Source of the DNA: Rhizophagus irregularis | Taxonomy: Eukaryota > Glomeromycota > Glomeromycetes > Glomerales > Glomeraceae | Assembly (NCBI RefSeq): GCF_026210795.1 | Contig: NC_089442.1 | Span: forward strand, 2,232,001-2,296,000 | Direction of reading: 5' to 3' | DNA length: 64,000 bases | Shown: in pieces, positions 34,048 through 44,879 of the stretch | Position numbering within the stretch: position 1 is the first letter of the stretch | Layout: each line of letters opens with the position of its first letter | Notes under the pieces: generated by a model | What the model was told of the DNA's origin: nothing | Database searches by the model: none | What the model saw: the letters and a program-made list of their open reading frames with translations, nothing else | Position numbers and translations under genes: made by a program

Positions 34048-34810
34048 ATTCGTGATCCGTCTCCAAACCAGTGAAATCTACTAATACATTTTGGGGAATT
34101 ATTTTGCAAATTAATTTAGTGGGAAATTCAGATAAGAGCAATAGATATAGCACGCAGGAAATGTGAAATGAACTTACAAATTATTAGAGAAAAGTAGTTT
34201 AGAAGAACTGCAAAATTACTAGATACACCACTCAATATAGTACGACCTGTGTTTAATAGAAATAAATAATTTTAATACTTTTTTTTTTGTTTTTTCTTAT
34301 TTATAACCTTTAAATAAATTATTTACCAGCAAATAAATAACATTTTAATAAAAAAATATCAATTTTGTGATTGTCACACCTCTTGTATTGAATAATTATG
34401 GCATTTTTAAAGGCCGGAATCCAGCGTCGCTAAAGAAAAAATTTTTTAACTAATCGTTCAATGTAAAAATTTTTGATGGATCCTGATTCCCTCGGTTTTA
34501 AGCAATTGGTTATACTATTTTTCAGCCGGGTTGTAATACAAATTTGGCTGGTTACTTTTTAGGCAATATCGCCAATTTGTATAACAACGTAGCCTTAAAT
34601 GGCAAGTATATGTTGATCAAACTTGTGATATTAATATTTGACGATGCAAATTTATCATTCAATATACCCAGAACATTATTATATAACACTTAAAAAAAAA
34701 AAAATTCTGGGCGAATCAGCTCAAAAGCCATTTAAGTTATAATTAATTTGTAAAACCAGTTCCCCGAAATTTATTAGTAGTTTTCACTGGTTCGGAGATG
34801 GATCACGAAT
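34048..34810. mobile_element. Non-autonomous Tc1/mariner-like element
   Basis: About 70-bp imperfect terminal inverted repeats (ATTCGTGATCC-x-TCTCC-x-AACCAGTGAAA at the ends) face each other across 763 bp, flanked on both sides by TA. Inside, near 34200-34250, a frame reads FRRTAKLLDTPLNIVRPVF, resembling the helix-turn-helix of Tc1/IS630 transposases. The element is too short and too damaged to encode a whole transposase of about 340 residues, so it is a deletion derivative. The TA flanks and the HTH agree with the superfamily call. Confidence 0.75.
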
Positions 34811-35290
34811 TAAATAATTTTATATAATCCATATATATAAATAAAATACTTTACTAATTCAAACAAAACATTTTTTAATATATTTATAATAATTAATGGA
34901 TTTAATAAAATACCAGAATATATAAATGTAAAGGACTTTTAATATTCTATTTATTTAATAGCAATTTTTATTTAAAAAAATATTAAATAATTAATATTAA
35001 TTTAAAGATTTAGAAATATTATATTGCACAATTTTATATTTATCCTTATTCTTCATTCAATAATTTAATTATTATGGTTTAATATTTATATAATATATAT
35101 AGTATTGTAATATATAAATCTTTAAAATCATTTTTGTTTTTTTTTTACTACTTTATCAATATATAATTTAAATTTTGCAAAAGTTGTAATTTTTCTTTAA
35201 TCAATTAAATTTTTTCATTAATTGACCAATAAGAATCATATTGGAATTATTATCTGTTGTATAGTAAGAATTTTTTCAATAAATTTTTAC
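34811..35290. other. AT-rich gene desert, left part
   Basis: Nothing recognisable except very AT-rich simple sequence. Confidence 0.4.
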
Positions 35291-35473
35291 TAATATATAA
35301 TTTAATTAAGCAATTCAACAATATTATTTGCAATATTTCCGATTGCAAAAAGCATTATTTCATACAATTGAAATTCGAATTTTCTTAATATATAATATTA
35401 ATTAAGCAATTGACAATATTATTTGCAATATTTGATTGCAAGTATTATTTCATACAATTGAAATGAATTTTCT
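35291..35473 (+). repeat. Tandem duplication of about 95 bp
   Basis: Two adjacent copies (about 35291-35385 and 35386-35473) share the order AATATATAAT, AATTAAGCAATT, CAATATTATTTGCAATATTT, GATTGCAA, ATTATTTCATACAATTGAAA. They differ by a few short indels. It looks like one recent local duplication. Confidence 0.75.
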
Positions 35474-35709
35474 ATAAATGAATATATATTATTTCTAAAT
35501 AGCTACTTTGATTTCTAGCTGTTTACAAATTTATAGTTAAAAAACATGAAATTACTTCTTCCATTTTATTAATCAAAATTTTTTTTGTTTGATTATATCC
35601 TTTAGCTAAAAGTTTTTGCATTATTTTTTACTTAGCAGTTAGGAATTAATAATTATAATTAAATTTATAAATGAATTTAATAAAACTTTCATAAATACTA
35701 ATAGATCTA

Positions 35710-35945
35710 AGGTTACTTGTCTAAACCTTTTCAAAATTTTACAATTAGTTTCTCCGAAATTTTACTATAGTTTTATTATAATTTCAGCAAGGTTTCAGCA
35801 GTTTCAGCATTTATAATAAGTTTCGTCAGGTTTCACTTTTCTCCAGAGTTTCGCCAACTTTTAATAAGACTTTTATATAGTTTCGGTAAAGTTTCACCAT
35901 TTCGGCATTTTGCCAACTTGCCAAAATCCCCTAGTTTCTCCAACA
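35710..35945. repeat. Degenerate GTTTC-rich short-period repeat
   Basis: Motifs of the type AGTTTCxCCAA and AGGTTTCAGC recur at irregular spacing about a dozen times. The same GTTTC/GAAAC character appears in the repeat at 44880-45575, so this may be the relic end of a related element. Confidence 0.5.
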
Positions 35946-37184
35946 ACCTTAAATAGGTTATTAATCTTTTACTAAAATTCCTATAAATTTTTAATTACAG
36001 CAGTTTTTAATAGTTGGATTAGTTTAAAATATATAAATGATAGTTTGTTAGTTTCTTTTTTTATTTTTTTCCATTTCTTGCATTTTTCTTTTATAAATTT
36101 CTTCTGTTATATTATACTTACAAGTTAAATGTACAATAAAATTTTTATTGAATTATTAATTTCTATTATATGATTACACTTTTTCATTTGACAATTTTTT
36201 TATATAGTAGTATTAAATAATTTAATCAAAATAAAACTATATCCAACTGTTTTCAGATGGCAATGCATTTGAAATTAAAAAAGTTCAATATTTTTTTAGA
36301 TTAATTTTAAGTAGTTTACTATAGATTTATTATTATTAGGATTTTTATTAATTAATCTAAAATATTATATAATATAACTTAAATCTTTCTCTTTTTTTCC
36401 ATTTATGGAGAAATTAGATAGCAAAATACTATTTGAAGATATTCAAATCCATAATAGTTTGGATCAGAATAAAAATGAATAAATAATGTAATAAATGCAT
36501 CTGATAATAAAACTTCAGATGGTATAGTAAATTGGAATTTTTATAGAATAATATTATTGATATACATAAGTATAAATCTTATTATTAATTGATATTTTAT
36601 GATTATATATGCATTTCTTCTTAGTAACTGGTTTTTCTTTTTTTTTTGCTCTTATTAGAAGTTGCTGAACTGGTGATAAATGAATTACTGATTTGCCTTT
36701 TTGTACTTTTTTAATTATAAGTTTAGTAAATTTAGTTTATAAAAATAAAGCTTTTTGTTTTAGTTTAATTTAATTAATAAAAAAATTAGCAGTTTATACT
36801 TTTTTCCTAGTTTTTTTTTTTTCTTATACTTTTATTTTAATTAAGTATCAGGTTGCTATAAATAGATCTTTTGTAAAAAATGATACTAATTGTAATTGAT
36901 ATAATAGCTAACTAAAAATTACTGAATTTAGTAAATTTTTATTATTATTATCATTATCTTAATTTATTGAAAACTTATATTTGTTATATTATCTATTAGC
37001 TGATTTTATTATTCTAAAACTTTTTAAAAGATTTTAGTAAAATTTTCAAATTTATTTTTTCTATAATAATATTAAATTAACAATAATTTTTTAATATAAT
37101 TATATTAATAAATTATTTTTTATTTATATTATATTATTATATTATTTATCTATTTATATTATAATATTATTATTTGAGAGGTGA
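35946..37184. other. AT-rich gene desert, right part
   Basis: Long A/T homopolymers and TTA repeats. No coding sequence is supported. Confidence 0.4.
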
Positions 37185-37407
37185 TTAGTAAGGACCCTGC
37201 TTACTTATAAAATAGGTCACCCCAGGCCTAAGGTAAAAATCTTTGTAGATCCTACTATAAAAGGAAATTTTATATTACATTTTATGATTTTTTTTCTTTT
37301 TAGCTAATTAACCAATAGAATTTAAGAAAAAAGTAAGGTAAAAACTATTAGTAAAGGGCCAATTTTCTATGGTGACCTTTATTATAAGTAAGCGGGGTCT
37401 TGGTCAG
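37185..37407. mobile_element. Short inverted-repeat element (MITE-like)
   Basis: Arms at about 37191-37221 and 37371-37401 are inverted copies (AAGGACCCTGCTTACTTATA against its complement with two or three changes). The unit is about 220 bp. There is no coding capacity. No clear target duplication was found, and the right arm runs into a second inverted repeat. Confidence 0.6.
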
Positions 37408-37526
37408 TAGAAAAGGGGGAAATTTAAAAATTTTAAGATTTTTGGTTATTAAGCTAATTTTGTTCCCATGTTCATGTATGATTGACAAAGTAAACTGATA
37501 AAAAAAATTTTCTTTTTCTACTGACC
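37402..37526. mobile_element. Second inverted-repeat element next to the first
   Basis: GGTCAGTAGAAAA at 37402-37414 is inverted at 37514-37526, giving a 125-bp hairpin-capable unit. Its left arm touches the right arm of the element at 37185-37407, so the two may be one composite or one may have inserted at the edge of the other. Confidence 0.5.
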
Positions 37527-37629
37527 ACTTCCCATTTATTTATAATAAATTATAATTTAATAATAACTTTACAATTTAATAATTTATTTGTTTTTATCTT
37601 TTTATTATTAAAAAAATTATATATATATA

Positions 37630-39600
37630 TAGTTGAAATAAACATTAATAATGTTAAAAAAGAATTTAAAGGTGAAGAGTTAAATCTATTTAATACAGCT
37701 AGTGCATATTTTAATGAACCAGACTATCTTTTAAAAGAAGTACCTGCTAAATATATCATTAATATCATCATCTAACCACCTCTGCCTGTCACTACTAGTA
37801 AGTGTCTTCCAATAGTTTACCTCTTGAATAAGAAATTCACATTATTTCACATATTTTTTATTAATTAAGGAAAGGAAAGCGAAAGAGAATAGGAAAAGTA
37901 AAAATCAAAAGAAAGAGAAGTGTGAATATCAATATTCTACAGAGTCAAAAAAGGATCATGACAGTCTTTTAATTATTTATGAAAAACTGGATAAAGATAA
38001 TTGATTTCATAAAAGGAAATCATGTTAGTCTTTTACGCAGTCCTTCATTATCAGATAAAAGCACTCTTGATCAGACACTCTGAGATCATTTCCAAGTCAA
38101 TTGTATTTCCATATATATTAGTCTTGCCAGATCATGTAAAGATGAAAAACTTTTTGAAAAATTCTGGAAAAAAGAAGTGGACTATACCTGGACAAATATT
38201 ATTGAAAAAGAATCTGCTTACATATTTATTAACAAAATACAAATAGTCTATAGTAAATATGCTCGATACTTTTAAAATAGCATAAAGATGATAATGTTAA
38301 GCAAATATACTAAAAATATTCATATTTTTCTTATCAGTATATATGACCCAACTCTTAAGGTAGAATCAACACTAAGGTTGGTTACCGTAAATAACAATTA
38401 TTATATATTGAATTACATATAACCTTTAGTAATTGTAATATTATAAATATAAGTTGTAAATTGGCTGTAAATACTACTATACTATTGTTATTAGCTAAAA
38501 GATGGTAATTTTGATTTACAACCATTATATTTACTTGATTTTGGACTTACAACTATTTACGGAGATCAACACTAGTTAACATCTATAAAATTTGGTGATA
38601 GTTATTCTCTTAGTTTAAAAGACCTACTTTTAATAAGAAATGAGCTTAAGAATCTTGTAATAAATTATTTTCAGACTTATGCATATTATCAGTGGTAGCC
38701 CAAAGTTTAAAATTCTTGAGACAATTGAGAATGCAATCTTTAGACTTACTAATGGACATGCTGGCCTATGTTAAATAATTTTGGATTTACTACACAATTA
38801 TTTCAAAAATGGACTCTTAACTTTGGAAAATTATTTATATACAGAGTCACGTGCTTTATGCTGAATTGTTAACTGAAACATAAGTGCTAATGATAGTGAA
38901 TTAATTCATGATATGATATATATCACTTGAAATGGAATCACCTCTAATTTTGACTGTGAAGATCCTATTATCAAGAATTTTCTTAAGATAGGTCTACTTG
39001 TAAGGGATGTATATTCTACACAACCAAAATTCACCACTCCTATTTTGCTAATAATTCTGAGTCATCATATGATCAGTTCTAATTTAAAAAGTTTACAAAG
39101 AGACCTTACAAGACAAGACTTTAACAAATTCTTAATTAGAAGCATTGAGTGCATGAGTAAACATATATTGTCAGAATCATATGGAAGGGATGTTAATTCA
39201 CGCTTATATGAAGTAGGATGGCAGAATGAATGATACAGATTAGCAGTCTCTGTAGTCCTACTTGGAGCATCAATAAGTGCCAATGTAGGTTATGTGTTTG
39301 GCTCAGATGGTTATCTTGACTATTATATTAATGGAGAAATTTGCTGGGGAATTGAGCTCACATGAGAGGGTAACCATTTGGCTGAGCATGCAAACCAATT
39401 TTATGAAAATGGCAAGTATAAAGATATTCCATTAAAAGAATGGATTATTCTTGACTTCTGACATAATTCTAAAACAGTAAATGAATTAAAACAAAACTTC
39501 TGGTACATTCTCTACTCAGATGACTATTCATCTGTAACCATCAATCGTTGTGGGTATGAAGACAAAATTTGTTATCTGCAAAAATGATGCAGTTTTAGTA
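37630..39600 (+). pseudogene. Crinkler-like (CRN) effector gene fossil
   Basis: Near 37670-37800 the translation resembles the end of a Crinkler ubiquitin-like header (an E-L-x-L-F-N-T/P-A-x-Y-F segment, then a Pro-Pro-Leu-Pro linker). A middle part follows, rich in I/L/K with a HDSLLIIYEKLDKD segment. Near 39260-39500 comes a nuclease-like end with G-I-E-L-T, E-G-N-x-L-A-E-H and an I-I-L-D-F strand, compatible with the REase-like domain of CRN proteins. CRNs are multidomain proteins of oomycetes and basal fungi, some secreted into hosts. The copy is clearly broken, with many interruptions, and should be treated as a fossil. The family call rests on remembered pattern. Confidence 0.5.
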
Positions 39601-39614
39601 TTAAAAAATTTTTT

Positions 39615-40139
39615 TTGGATTTATGCGAACATATAACTTTTAAATTTTGTAGATTAGGCAAGTTACATAGCATTTTTATTACTAATAAAAGCGAAAAATA
39701 TTATTTTGTAATTGAGTATATTGAAAAGAAAGAGACTGGCCAACTAGATAAAAGTGAATATAATAAAATTGGAGTTCTCGCGATACTGATGTCTAACGTT
39801 ACTGCGCATTTATTTATCAGTTGGAATTCATTCGGGATAAATAAACAGAAGTTAGCTCCTTTATACATCATGTATTATTGCATCATTAGATGTAACCGTT
39901 AACCGTGAAGAATCTTCACGATCATAAAATCACGTGAGTTTCGGAGCTGAATGCTCTTTTGTCGAAATTTTATTGCAATTTTTTTTTGACAGTGGATTTG
40001 ACCTTTATGTAATCGCAAGTCAAGATCACGGTAGTTATGAAAATCTCATCGGTGTCGTGTAAAAAATTTTTATTAATACATGCAAAAAAATAAATACAAA
40101 GTTTACGCCCGTGATACATATTATTTTTTGATAAATTTT
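39615..40139. other. Spacer between remnants
   Basis: A 95-residue frame at 39615-39902 has mixed composition and no recognised motif. No supported gene. Confidence 0.3.
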
Positions 40140-40224
40140 CTATGTTTATGACTGCGGACTACATGATTACTCCACGTCCTTGCTCTCTTACTATTTGGTG
40201 AGTCATCAACTTCGACAACAAACC

Positions 40225-41365
40225 TACGATCACCTCCATAACCTTTTTAACACCTCAGCGAAGTTCCGCATCATCATCCAAAATATCCTCGGTAAGTGTT
40301 ATGTGGTAGTCGGCTTTCGAGCAATAAATTCTTTCTGGCGTATACATGAGGAAATACCAATCCGTGGCTATGAAACAACAGAAAAAATTACATTAGATAT
40401 CGTCTCTCACTTCCGATTCACATAGTATAGAACTCACCTGTAGTAACGATTCCATATAGATAGTCGAAATCATCAAACGCTTCAGATGCCTTCCTCTTTC
40501 TTGTATTCGTATGGTGGGAACTCTCGAGTTGCATTACGTTTTGCACGAAACCCGCCACTAAGTCCTCCTGTTTACCCTCGATTATAGCTTACAGCTCCTC
40601 GTTCACGACGTCTATGATTTTCTTGATTGCGCAGTCGACTCGGCAAATGATCCGGTTGTTTTAGTAAAATCTGCATGAGCAAGCGATCACATTCCCAGAG
40701 TCAGTCTCACCGCCTTCTCGTAACGAATAATAGAATGCCTCTACTAAATCATAAAAGACATCTGGAATGTCTGGTACCTTTGGGCGTTTCCTAATCGAAT
40801 CAATACTGGCGCCGGCGTATATAACCATTTTAGCTAATGCCTTTGTCTTTACCATTGCCCCCTCTACATTTTTAAAAAGATCGCTCCGAATTGTGACATG
40901 CACAAGATCATCGATATGTTCTTTACTGTGTATATCGTAGACTGGATCATGTTGAAAGGTGCGCTGTCTCAATACCTGTCCCCTTTGCCCCTCAAGAACG
41001 GATGGGCCTTTTCTTGCTTCACAAACAGACATGGTTGTTAATACGGAAAAAATATTCAAGGTTATATGCGTTTGGAGCTTGCATACGCAAGAAAGCTTCT
41101 TTATTTGATAAAATATATCATTGCTTACAATACATAAAAAATTGCGAATATACCGCGTTACATAATACTGAAAATTATTAATGGGAATACACGGTGACAT
41201 GGAAGTAGCTTGCCCGAGGTGCTTTTTAAAATCGTAAATCAGAGTCTGCGATTCCATAATTTCACAAACACTTCTGGGATGAATTTGACGAATGCTTAAA
41301 GAGACATCTGACCCCAATCTGGCTTTAATTACTCTTTCAAGTATACCAACCGTTTGGCTTGACAT
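40225..41365 (-). pseudogene. Multicopy gene of unknown function, apparently decayed
   Basis: The minus-strand frame 41365-40661 encodes 234 residues. It includes SKEHIDDLVHVTIRSDLFKN and VKTKALAKMVIYAGASIDSI, and is followed by further matching sequence to about 40225 (KRKASEAFDDFDYLYGIVTT, then an intron-like gap, then a W-Y-F-L-M-Y-T-P-E-R-I segment). I recall similar sequences as a high-copy family of unknown function in Rhizophagus, so this is established only by memory. Base composition is noticeably less AT-rich than the flanks. An interrupted frame in the middle suggests decay. The part before residue 112 may contain an unspliced intron. Confidence 0.5.
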
Positions 41366-41880
41366 AATTGCTTTATTTCATTACATGGGACATCAATGAG
41401 ATTCCCTACAGGAATTGGCTGAACTTATACCAGTCCTAGACACTATATATCTCGTTACTGTTATCCGCGGAAAAATAAAAAGATCGAACGCAGAAGATAA
41501 GGAAGATGATTATCGCTATCGTATGATGTCAAGAAGCCTTCGAAAGCACATGAAAACGGAATCTTGGTTCTTTTAGTTTAGCGATCACAACTGCAAGACG
41601 CAAAGTTGGCTAACTCGTGTAGATCTCGGAATTGCAAAGTCCTCAGCCCTTCATAATATATGCTTTTGTCGTCAATATTAACATATACGGTAGGTCCTGT
41701 GTTGCAACAAAGGATTTCACATTCTTCTCGCGTTTGTTCAGAGAGGAGTATGCGCAAGTTCTTTTGGTTATATCTGATATGCGAAAATTAATATGTCGCA
41801 CAGACCTGCCATTTATTCTGTCGTACAATTCATGGCTCAGCAAATTCTTCCGAGCCTGCCCCGAAAAAGGGGGCGCTGAT

Positions 41881-42203
41881 TAGTGTTTGGATCCGGATAA
41901 AAACCGTTATCCGGATAAAATAATTACTCAATCCGGATAAAAACTTTAATTTTGTAAAAGGTGGAATTAAATCCAATTATCAACAAATTTGAGTACTATG
42001 ATCGTATTTGTAACACTAAGAGCTTTCAAACAAGCCATAAATCATAAAGTTCTGATCATTAGTTCATGAAATACAACAGTTTATCCGAAATCTGCAATCC
42101 GGATAAAATCCGACGAAATCCGGATAAAACCGCGGTTTTTACCCGGATAATCGCACTTTATCCGGATTGACCCGGGTCAAACCGGATTCGGATCCAAACA
42201 CTA
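41881..42203. mobile_element. hAT-like MITE with 8-bp target duplication
   Basis: A 323-bp element with inverted ends TAGTGTTTGGATCCG / CGGATCCAAACACTA. It is flanked by a perfect 8-bp direct repeat GCGCTGAT at 41873-41880 and 42204-42211. An 8-bp duplication is the signature of the hAT superfamily. The motif ATCCGGATAAA recurs several times near each end as subterminal repeats, another hAT trait where transposase binds. There is no coding capacity. A partial relative lies at about 44286-44350. Confidence 0.9.
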
Positions 42204-42312
42204 GCGCTGATGATCAATACTCCGAGGTAGATGATTATTTTTCTGGACTCAAATTTTCCGCATTAAATAATACTGATCAAAGCGAAATACTTTATCAATT
42301 TAGGTAAATGGA

Positions 42313-42465
42313 TAAACTGTACTGTACGGTCAGCTAAACTGTACTGTACGAAAATATTTTAGCCAATCATAACTCATTGTATACTTTTCAAATTTTTTAA
42401 ATTTTTTTTATTTATCGTACAGTAAAATCTGATTGGTGAGTTCTCACTTCGTACAGTACAGTTTA
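42313..42465. mobile_element. Short MITE with AAACTGTACTGTACG ends
   Basis: TAAACTGTACTGTACG occurs at 42313-42328 and again at 42335-42350, and inverted at 42450-42465. The inverted similarity continues inward (AGCCAATCA against TGATTGGTG). The unit is about 131-153 bp. The doubled left end suggests an end duplication or two nested insertions. Confidence 0.75.
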
Positions 42466-43261
42466 TATGTATACTCCCTCGCTTGCTATGATGGTGCCAA
42501 ATCCATAGCTGGTGTTCCTTGCAATGATATTGTACATTTTATGCTACTGAGGTGAGTGATGGATACCAAATATACAAATGGTGTATCCGACTATCCGCAT
42601 ATATTTGCGTATTAGTGGTAGTTTGATCAATGGGCAAAAGGCACTCGTGAATGTCGTTGATATCAAACCTTTCTTTGATTCCGTAGTACTTAGAAAGTCG
42701 CTTCTATCTCCGTTTAAACTAGGTTAGTAAAAATATGAGTTAACACTCTCCAAAACACATCGAAATTTGCAATTGAGACTATTAGTGCCTTTCCACTTCA
42801 AGGATACCATACAGAAAAGCAGACATATATACATTTTAGTACATGGAATCACTTTGATCGGTATAATGTATTAAAGGCAGTTTATGAAATTGGTATTTGT
42901 ACAGCTTCTGACGATCCAACTCCCCAATATTATTATCGCAAAGTGGCCTGTGAGAAAAGATTGCCTCTGCGGTATTAAGTGATTATTCATATGAATACTA
43001 CAGGGATTCGTCGCCAAATACTTATTCCTTTCAAGTGTCTGTATATAATTATAACCCAATAAATGAGGATGACTATAACGATCCATTATTTTCTTTGGCA
43101 CTTTCATGGGATTGCACTCTTGTTCTCCGAAACATATAGATCACGAAAAACGGGTGAGGTGCCTAATGCAAAGTACGAAGAAGACGTCGTGTTCATGATT
43201 TGTATGACAGTTCATTGGAAAGACGATCCTGAACCGCCTGCCTTCACTGGAGAGGACTCTC

Positions 43262-43985
43262 GGACGGTAAGTTAGTTTTCGGAAGTAGAATTTCGAAATT
43301 GACTTCAAGAACGTTACTAACGTTTCTTCTTTTTACAGGCTCTGTTCTTCCGGAGAGGACTTTTTGGACGGTAAGTTGGCTCTTTGGGAGAAAGTTTTGT
43401 AATTAACTAAGAAACGTGCCAAGTGCCAACGTTTCTTTTTTTTTAAATTTTGTAAGTTTCGGCGGCGTTGCGGATACCTTTAGGACTCAGTCGAATTTAA
43501 CATTTCCTTTTTTTTCAATTTTGTAGGTTTTGGCATCGTGAACACCTTTAGCCTTTAGGATACCGGTACGTTGTTTTCAAGGTGGAGCTTTTGAAATTAA
43601 CACTAAGAAACGTGCTAAAGTTTCTTTTTTTTTATTTTTAGATTCTGGTTTCTCTGGAACGAAATTTGTGATGGTAGGTTCTTTTATTTAAAGCGGAGGT
43701 GCCATTAGCAGAAACATACTGACGTTTCTTTTATATTGTTTTTGTAGTTTCTGCTTCTCTGATATAATATTCTGGATGGTAGGTTTTTTTTTCACTCGCC
43801 ATTAGCTTTAGGAAACGCACTAACGTTTCTTATTTTTTAATTTTTGTAAAGCTTCGGCATCCTGGATACCCTTAGAACATGAGTATGTTGTTTCATTGAA
43901 GAAGTGTTGTTTGCCAATTTTCTTTTTACTTTTTATTCAAGGAAACGCTTATTAACGTTCCTATGCATTCTTTTTTTGTAGATTT
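43262..43985 (+). repeat. Degenerate tandem array with splice-site-like motifs
   Basis: Seven or eight diverged units of about 70-125 bp follow one another. Most carry a short exon-like block (for example TTCTGGTTTCTCTGGAACGA), a donor-like GGTAAGTT or GGTAGGTT, a conserved segment GAAACGTGCTAACGTTTCTT, a T-rich tract, and an acceptor-like TTTTGTAG or TTTTTAG. The donor and acceptor sit at the same place in successive units, so each unit looks like a mini-exon plus intron. It starts at the end of the polymerase fossil. Confidence 0.7.
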
Positions 43986-44285
43986 TGCTTGACGGTTCCT
44001 TGGAATAACATTCCGGCGGAACTGCTTCGCAGTTCGGTGATATTTCAACCCCCCTACCCAATAACTATTATATATCTATCAAAATATCAGGATACCGATT
44101 TTCCTCCTGATTTTTATATTAAACAAAACTGATCTGAAGTCTACGCCAAGAACTGGTCACAAATCAGGTATATATATCAGACTTAAAATCAATGTTGAAT
44201 GTCGGGTATATGAAATGAACCAGATAGTCCTTTATTCATTAATTGATTCCACAATCAATCAATTCTGAAGTAGTCATATACTGCA

Positions 44286-44350
44286 GTGTTTGGATCTGGT
44301 TAGGATAAATCCACAGACATCTGTTTAACGTCCGGATACAAATATTTAGA
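44286..44350. mobile_element. Partial relative of the hAT-like MITE
   Basis: CAGTGTTTGGATCTGG followed by GGATAAAT and a CCGGATA motif resembles the left end of the element at 41881. No matching right end is found nearby, so this is a truncated copy. Confidence 0.5.
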
Positions 44351-44414
44351 TTGCTGTTTATAGATTCCTTCTATTCCTTTATTTGATATGATCTTTCTGG
44401 AGAAATTTTATTAT

Positions 44415-44695
44415 TACCGTATATCGCGGGTCATAGTACCCCCATGTATAGTACCCCTCTTGAAAAATTTCATGGAATTGATCCAGTGATTAAATTAGAG
44501 CCATCGTTTTTTTTGTTTGATAGCTCTCATTGAGCTCTTCAAAATAAAATAAAAGATTCGCTCAAATTGAACCGGTAGATTGTGAGATATTCGCAAAAAA
44601 CGGAATTTTTAAAGGTTTGTTTAGTATCCGGGGGTATAGGGTCAAACCCGATTTTTGCAAGATACCCGGGATACTATGGCCCGCGATATACGGTA
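44415..44695. mobile_element. MITE with TACCGTATATCGCGGG ends
   Basis: About 35-bp inverted ends (TACCGTATATCGCGGGTCAT against its complement at 44661-44695) enclose a 281-bp non-coding unit. ATACCCGGG/GTACCCC motifs sit just inside. It shares the terminal TACCGTA with the elements at 49896 and 54739. Confidence 0.8.
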
Positions 44696-44879
44696 CTTTT
44701 TTTATTTTTTCTTTAAATAACTTTTTTTTTTACTTAACGGTTAATCAAAAAAAAATGTTAGTTTTACATAGTATCGTCCTGTCACTAATAAAAATAGGTA
44801 CTTATAAAGTCGTGTTCATCATTTTCAAAAAAAACTTGGAAACTAGTACTACTCCCGCGAATAAAAAGTGAGAATTAAG

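Larger units (their letters stand above)
41400..43280 (+). mobile_element. Fossil of a B-family DNA polymerase from a virus-like element
   Basis: Plus-strand coding remnants are scattered over this stretch. The best preserved piece, near 43080-43250, includes [20 protein letters not shown] followed by [10 protein letters not shown], resembling the region around exonuclease motif I of B-family DNA polymerases. I associate these with Polinton-like or nucleocytoplasmic-virus-like insertions in this fungal lineage. Earlier pieces at 41400-42300 are coding-like but not identified and may or may not belong to it. The copy is broken in several places and carries two inserted inverted-repeat elements (41881-42203 and 42313-42465). 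It looks old. No capsid gene is visible. Confidence 0.5.
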
